Shown: one piece after another, positions 61,301-64,000 of the stretch
Layout: the number at the start of each line of letters is the position of its first letter
Position numbering within the stretch: position 1 is the first letter of the stretch
Assembly (NCBI RefSeq): GCF_032854445.1
Contig: NC_088301.1
Span: forward strand, 47,549,116 to 47,613,115
Reading direction: 5' to 3'
DNA from: Liolophura sinensis
Taxonomy: Eukaryota > Mollusca > Polyplacophora > Chitonida > Chitonidae
Length of the DNA stretch: 64,000 bases
The notes under the pieces: generated by a model
Seen by the model: only the letters and a program-made list of their open reading frames with translations
Databases searched by the model: none
What the model was told of the DNA's origin: nothing
Program-made: the position numbers and the translations under genes

Positions 61301-61770
61301 TCAAGGAAACTTCCGATGTTATATACGTATCTAAAGTATACTGTACATAAAATTAGTGAAAAAAAAATGTGTTTTTGAACTTTGCTCAATGAAAAGACCA
61401 ACGATACAATCCGAACCCTTGAACAATCAAAGACATTCTGAATCCCTTTTGTGAAATGTGTTGGGTGAAAACCACGACCTTTTGAATCCATTTATAGAAC
61501 TGTGTTGAGATCCAGTCTTATTCTCCATGGAACAGAATGACTTTTTCAGACTGCAATTACATGCACAGACCTAAACATTTTGATGTTGGCGCAAATAATT
61601 CAACATTATTGCTAAATATTTTGCTCTCATCGAATAAGTGGATAAACATCGCACCAGAAAGATTTGGCACCTTGTTGTTCCTTCAGATATCTTTTGGCGA
61701 GCGCGCGTCTGAATCTGGGGAATGTCCCCAATCTGCGCCTCTGGTCAGGGATTCCCCGGTTTTCACCCAT
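42749..61770 (-). CDS. Zinc finger / tyrosine-recombinase-like / SET-domain fusion protein (13 coding exons)
   Basis: Exons on the minus strand: 61770-61671, 56986-56707, 56186-56034, 55526-55371, 54960-54717, 52557-52309, 51935-51775, 51465-51357, 51130-50994, 45057-44870, 44698-44576, 44264-44062, 43353-42749. All junctions are GT-AG and in phase except exon 9 to 10. The product is about 900 residues. Domains in order: basic N-terminus; C2HC zinc finger (C41, C44, H54, C59); acidic linker; helical core-binding domain (about 250-345); tyrosine-recombinase-like catalytic region (about 395-590) with R (FQRRSVAEYF), K (YAKENQAGN), R (GREARRAM), H and Y (YLAHAANVDDQFYEF); and a KMT5A-type SET domain (last 150 residues). 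The recombinase part resembles Crypton-derived host genes, where the catalytic residues may or may not still act. SET enzymes methylate lysine, KMT5A on histone H4 K20. The many introns argue for a host gene rather than a transposon. A nuclear chromatin role is inferred. The exon set is well supported, but the exact function is not. Confidence 0.8.
43476..43975 (-). repeat. 73-bp array derived from exon 12 end and splice donor, in intron 12
   Basis: The anchor GCATATGCCC (or variant) occurs at 43487, 43560, 43633, 43706, 43779, 43852 and 43925, exactly 73 bases apart. The eighth is exon 12 itself at 44092. On the minus strand each unit is a form of the exon end (TGGGCATATGCACAAAGAGC) plus the donor and then jumps back to TTCATCAAGCC. 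GGTAAG at about 43743 and CAGGTAATT at about 43817 still look like good donors, while others are mutated (CAGATAATT near 43890). Confidence 0.93.
44062..44264 (-). CDS. Exon 12 (linker; source of the 73-bp repeats)
   Basis: Acceptor TTGCTTCAAG, donor GTAAGC, phases 2 and 1. Reads HIPAAHYASTNGELSRAFDK, then GKPPSKTLASMFYFIKPKS and DKWAYAQRAIRVQHIT. The last 66 bases and the donor are the parent of the array in the next intron. Confidence 0.85.
44576..44698 (-). CDS. Exon 11 (linker)
   Basis: Acceptor ACTTTTCAG, donor GTAGGC, phases 2 and 2. Reads QSPQLLWAATGPSNGDSKNV then a Glu-rich stretch with NPPKEQVISEVS. No domain recognised. Confidence 0.8.
44870..45057 (-). CDS. Exon 10 (recombinase-like box II, His and Tyr)
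   Basis: Acceptor GTGTACCAG at 45058, donor GTACGT. Reads VQAGSEYGREARRAMQAS, then DLELVEDYLAHAANVDDQFY. The Arg, His and Tyr fit the last catalytic residues of tyrosine recombinases. Exon 9 ends in phase 2 but this frame begins in phase 0. Using the AG at 45044 instead (exon start 45043) restores the phase but drops five codons. Confidence 0.8.
45780..48960 (-). repeat. Large satellite-like array, about 109-bp unit, derived from exon 9, in intron 9
   Basis: Regular part 46077-47160: the anchor TTTATGGACGA recurs at 46077, 46186, 46295, 46405, 46514, 46624, 46730, 46834, 46943 and 47051 (spacings 104-110). More diverged copies fill the remainder. On the minus strand each unit encodes versions of RKIHNAANDLHCIHTEP, matching exon 9 KKIHNAANDLNRFHRK, so about half the unit is exon-derived. 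Larger duplications exist: 45790-45960 recurs at 47515-47710, and about 47960-48440 recurs at about 48565-48930. Plus- and minus-strand frames of 60-150 codons here are repeat by-products. Confidence 0.9.
48961..50993. other. Rest of intron 9, no gene seen
   Basis: AT-rich intron sequence between the array and exon 9. Short frames on the plus strand (for example 50752-51159, which overlaps exon 9 in antisense) are not supported. Confidence 0.6.
50994..51130 (-). CDS. Exon 9 (recombinase-like, source of the 109-bp repeats)
   Basis: Acceptor TTTCTGTTTAAAG (an alternative AG lies nine bases on), donor GTGAGT, phases 0 and 2. Reads YFDHFRPPYAAKEDAHTACF then KKIHNAANDLNRFHRK, the segment between the beta hairpin and box II. 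Its 3' part is repeated in the following intron. Confidence 0.85.
51357..51465 (-). CDS. Exon 8 (recombinase-like beta region)
   Basis: Acceptor TTCTATTCAG, donor GTAAGT, phases 2 and 0. Reads VELRLDGKKFWTFYAKENQA then TFCLDEDEYW. The Lys in YAKENQ fits the catalytic Lys of the beta hairpin. Confidence 0.85.
51775..51935 (-). CDS. Exon 7 (recombinase-like box I)
   Basis: Acceptor TCTGGGCAG, donor GTGAGA, phases 0 and 2. Reads VAANDFKSIIHQTG, then YILVLNYLTALLCLKHFQRR and SVAEYFKVEEW. The Arg before SVAEYF sits where tyrosine recombinases have the first catalytic Arg. Confidence 0.85.
52309..52557 (-). CDS. Exon 6 (second half of core-binding domain)
   Basis: Acceptor TTTATTTACAG, donor GTATAG, 83 whole codons. 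Reads VQEFFSRLNEAGLSFLTKRN, YHKCVKRFLGWV, then helices up to RKTVEECQVILR. The pattern of a helix, a Thr-Lys-Arg turn and a long helix ending FLGWV is typical of recombinase core-binding domains. Confidence 0.88.
54035..54600. mobile_element. Foldback or MITE-like element, copy 2, in intron 5
   Basis: Left-arm match GATTTGAAAATAATTTTATA (near 54115) and right-arm match CTCAAATACCCATCATATAA with AAGTATTCTTAAATATCC (near 54470) parallel the element at 22935-23550. Confidence 0.65.
54717..54960 (-). CDS. Exon 5 (first half of core-binding domain)
   Basis: Acceptor CGACCTACAG, donor GTAAGA, ending in phase 0. Reads RQHPITDSYLGQFVKFLLEQ then NMAQNVSKLMYYVDSS, the alternating helices expected of a SAM-like recombinase core-binding domain. 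Confidence 0.85.
55371..55526 (-). CDS. Exon 4 (acidic linker)
   Basis: Acceptor TTTCGCAG, donor GTGAGC, phases 2 and 2. Starts TVIEDTEEEVEEDSGDEG and continues Asp/Glu/Pro-rich. It is probably disordered. Confidence 0.8.
56034..56186 (-). CDS. Exon 3 (Pro/Ser/Thr-rich linker)
   Basis: Acceptor TTCACAG, donor GTATTC, phases 2 and 2. Reads PFIVKLPIAPRTSTPKSEP, then a Ser/Thr/Glu-rich tail with TSERSTDEEDV. It looks disordered. Confidence 0.75.
56707..56986 (-). CDS. Exon 2 (C2HC zinc finger)
   Basis: Acceptor TTTTCCCAG, donor GTGAGT, phases 1 and 2. Reads KRNYYACEVCNLVSC, then LSTHLKRKC, a C-x2-C...H-x4-C zinc finger, followed by a charged helix-rich stretch with ARDRVYFHIRDHL. Zinc fingers of this kind precede recombinase-like domains in several animal Crypton-related proteins, which is recalled rather than searched. 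Confidence 0.85.
57000..60540. other. Part of intron 1, no gene seen
   Basis: AT-rich, with no recognisable exon or repeat. It belongs to the recombinase-SET gene if exon 1 is right. Confidence 0.45.
60545..61195 (-). repeat. Two decayed copies of exon 1 with flanks, in intron 1
   Basis: Plus-strand blocks at 60630-60730 and 61090-61190 repeat the exon 1 sequence (GCGTCTGAATCTGGGGAATG, CTGCGCCTCTTG, TTTCCACCGAC), and homology also runs into the flanks (CACTTTATT blocks near 60570 and 61025). Both copies have lost the ATG and the splice donor. Anchor spacing is 460 and 589 bases. Confidence 0.75.
61671..61770 (-). CDS. Exon 1 of recombinase-SET gene (start codon, basic N-terminus)
   Basis: ATG at 61770-61768, 33 codons plus one base, reading MGENRGIPDQRRRLG then a Phe/Arg-rich basic stretch, ending LAKRYLKEQQ, with a GTGCCA donor. 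Phase 1 fits the GA-starting exon 2 and gives Gly at the junction. Two decayed copies lie in intron 1, but only this one keeps ATG, frame and donor. The long intron (4.7 kb) and the moderate donor make this exon less certain than the others. Confidence 0.55.
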
Positions 61771-61789
61771 AATTTTTCAATGTGTAATA

Positions 61790-64000
61790 ATCATTTTGCA
61801 AAACTAATTAAATCTTTCAAAAATACTGCAATCTTGTTCTATCATTTAAAGCTATGAACATCTAAAAAAGTTATAATTTTTGCATGTTCAAGTCTAATGA
61901 TAAAGCCTCTGAAATTGGCAAAACTGCAGTTTAGCTTCCAATATTAACAATTCTGTATATCAAATTTTAGTTAAATTTCTTTCTTGGTTTGGCTAAAATT
62001 AGTTTGCGCTATGCATAAAATTTGGTAAATTCTTGTCAATACACAATATCAATGAATATCAAAATGTTCCATGCGTAGCAAAAAAATAATATAATAAAAT
62101 GATTGAAATAATATGTTTTGTGATTTTGCCCATAGATGGAGCTTCAGTAATTTTAAATTTATTTCCTTTTACAGCTCAACAACCTCCAGATTTATTACAG
62201 GAAGCAAGCATTTCAGAGTTTCATGTAAAGTTTCTTTGATTTTCGGAACAAAAATAATCAAGGATCTCAAAAAGTATATTGTGATGACAGATTTTCCTAA
62301 AATAGGATTATCGTCTTCATACGCACAACAAGTTATTAAAATGTCCAAACGTAGAACAACATACTACTTCTGTTTCTAACTAACTAGAACCGATCGAGGT
62401 CTGAAAGTTTAGAATCACACAATTTCTGGTGTGACCGGTTTCAGTAATGGCGCCTATGTAATATAGCTACATATCCAGGATCGCCCTTTAACTAATGTGT
62501 GACCTTGACAATCTCGGCCACAGCCAACAAATATACCCTCAACAGCAAGTTGAACTACCTTCAAATGTAACATGTATTGATTCTGTAATTAAATTTTGTT
62601 TCATAAAAGTAAACTGACCGTTGAAATGTACCTTGACGTTTTGCACTTAGATCGGCCCGGCCATTTTGTCATGGTAGAGTAAGGACCTTCCCGCTCGGCA
62701 TGTTGTCTAACAAAGGAGCGTTGCCTGGACTTTGGCCATTCCGGCCTGCCACCCCGCAATAATTCCCTAACTCTCAGAAATCTAACAAGTTACCTTTTTC
62801 GTTGGAACTCAGGAAACAACGACCATATAAGCCATTTACCGATTGGTGGTAGGCCTACTCCGTAGGTGTGTTAACCTGGCTTGGGATGCGTTAAGTGGCG
62901 GTTACTGGACCAAGCTCACTGATAATCGCGTTGTTCAACTGGCCATTCGCCCTAAAGTTGATAATAAATTTGAAAATCAGATTTAATAAGTTTTAACAAA
63001 TAAAACTTGCATTTTTGAGACAAAATGTTTTGGGTACATATTTTAATGGAGGGCAGCCATCTTGGACATTGCCGACATTTTGGAGTGATCATTGGAGGGA
63101 ATAAAGTGAACTTAAAAAGCTCCTCGATTCCACCTCATATGTTTGATTTTAATCCTCTTACCTCAACTTCAATTACCCGCAATGTGATGCCCCAAACCTC
63201 TTCATTATGTAATAATATGGTGGAAACATGGGGAAAATTTCACTCCACAATGGCTGCATGTCTTCTCTATGTGCGCCTATAGATAGCTCTAACGGCTAAT
63301 AATGTACGGAAGCCGAGAAGGTTCTATCATCTTGAGCGAGCGCAGCAGTATTGGGTGCAGAGAAGGTAACGGGTTCATTCTATGAGACCGTGTCTCAACA
63401 AGTTGTAGGTATGAGGCATGAAGATGATTATCAGAATGTGGTTTAATTCGTTTCCTTTGTCATAGTTATACAAGACTGACATTTCAGATATGATAGTGTA
63501 TGGTGTCAGTATATCTACATGTGGTCATAAGCACGTTTAGTCTTTTACAGTCCACAATATTTCTCAGAACCAATTACATGGACATATTTTCTGAAAGCTT
63601 GAAAACTGCCAATGTGAATAATTCCGTCGATTTTTTTTGAAAAAAAAAACCCACAAAAAACAACAACACTTTTATACATTGCGCAATTTTAAATTGTTTA
63701 AGGACCTATAGTTCATGGTTTAATATCAAAATTATTTTTCTGGCTTATTTCATAGCGACAAATATGATTAAATTTAAAACATGACTAATTTTATATTCAT
63801 ATGTTGAAGACCAAAGCAAACAAAAATTTGACACTCCAATGATTTATTTATTTTAATCATGATTTTTGTAAAATTCATTGTAATATTTTGAATAGAAATA
63901 GTGTTAAGTGACTCTCATTAATAACACTACTGTGCTTTGAAAAAGAAAATAACGGCCTTTGTTGTTACTAAGGTGCTATTACATTATATATAAGTCCTTT
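61790..64000. other. Upstream flank of the recombinase-SET gene
   Basis: The promoter should be here if exon 1 is right, but no clear TATA or initiator element could be assigned. An 85-codon plus-strand frame at 63025-63282 is unrecognised. Confidence 0.4.

Overview
The window looks like nuclear DNA of a lophotrochozoan animal, most likely a mollusc. The evidence is AT-rich intron-bearing genes, GT-AG splice sites, repeated tRNA-derived SINE copies of a type I recognise from mollusc genomes, decayed non-LTR and Penelope-like reverse transcriptases, and several dispersed repeat families. No bacterial gene organisation, rRNA or functional tRNA gene was seen. Species cannot be named from the sequence alone.

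Left part (1-42 kb): two plus-strand paralogous multicopper oxidase (laccase-type) genes lie 17 kb apart (7682-10143 and 26960-29672). Each has a signal peptide, all copper-ligand motifs in one long exon, and a short last exon, joined at the same place and phase, that adds a transmembrane anchor and a short cytoplasmic tail. A 97-bp block is 96/97 identical between them while the flanks differ at many synonymous sites, which suggests gene conversion. The rest is repeat-rich: about twenty pieces of one dispersed family (called family A here) in both orientations, two smaller families (B and C), SINEs, a foldback element, a LINE remnant, a Penelope-like remnant, and an exact 35-bp tandem array.

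Right part (42.6-61.8 kb): one minus-strand gene, which I reconstructed from 13 exons with matching splice phases at all but one junction. It encodes about 900 residues: a basic N-terminus, a C2HC zinc finger, an acidic linker, a helical core-binding domain followed by a tyrosine-recombinase-like (Crypton-type) catalytic region, and a C-terminal SET domain of KMT5A (PR-Set7/SETD8) type held in a single exon. This recombinase-methyltransferase fusion is the most notable gene in the window.

Three introns of this gene contain repeats built from the exon just upstream of that intron: a 73-bp array (7 copies, exact period) from the end of exon 12 including its splice donor; a large 109-bp array (about 3 kb) from the end of exon 9; and two decayed copies of exon 1 in intron 1. 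The one phase mismatch (exon 9 to exon 10) equals a single missing nucleotide, and the 109-bp array fills that same intron. It may be a real mutation, an assembly error, or a shifted acceptor.

Domain names come from reading motifs by eye. No database search or alignment program was run.
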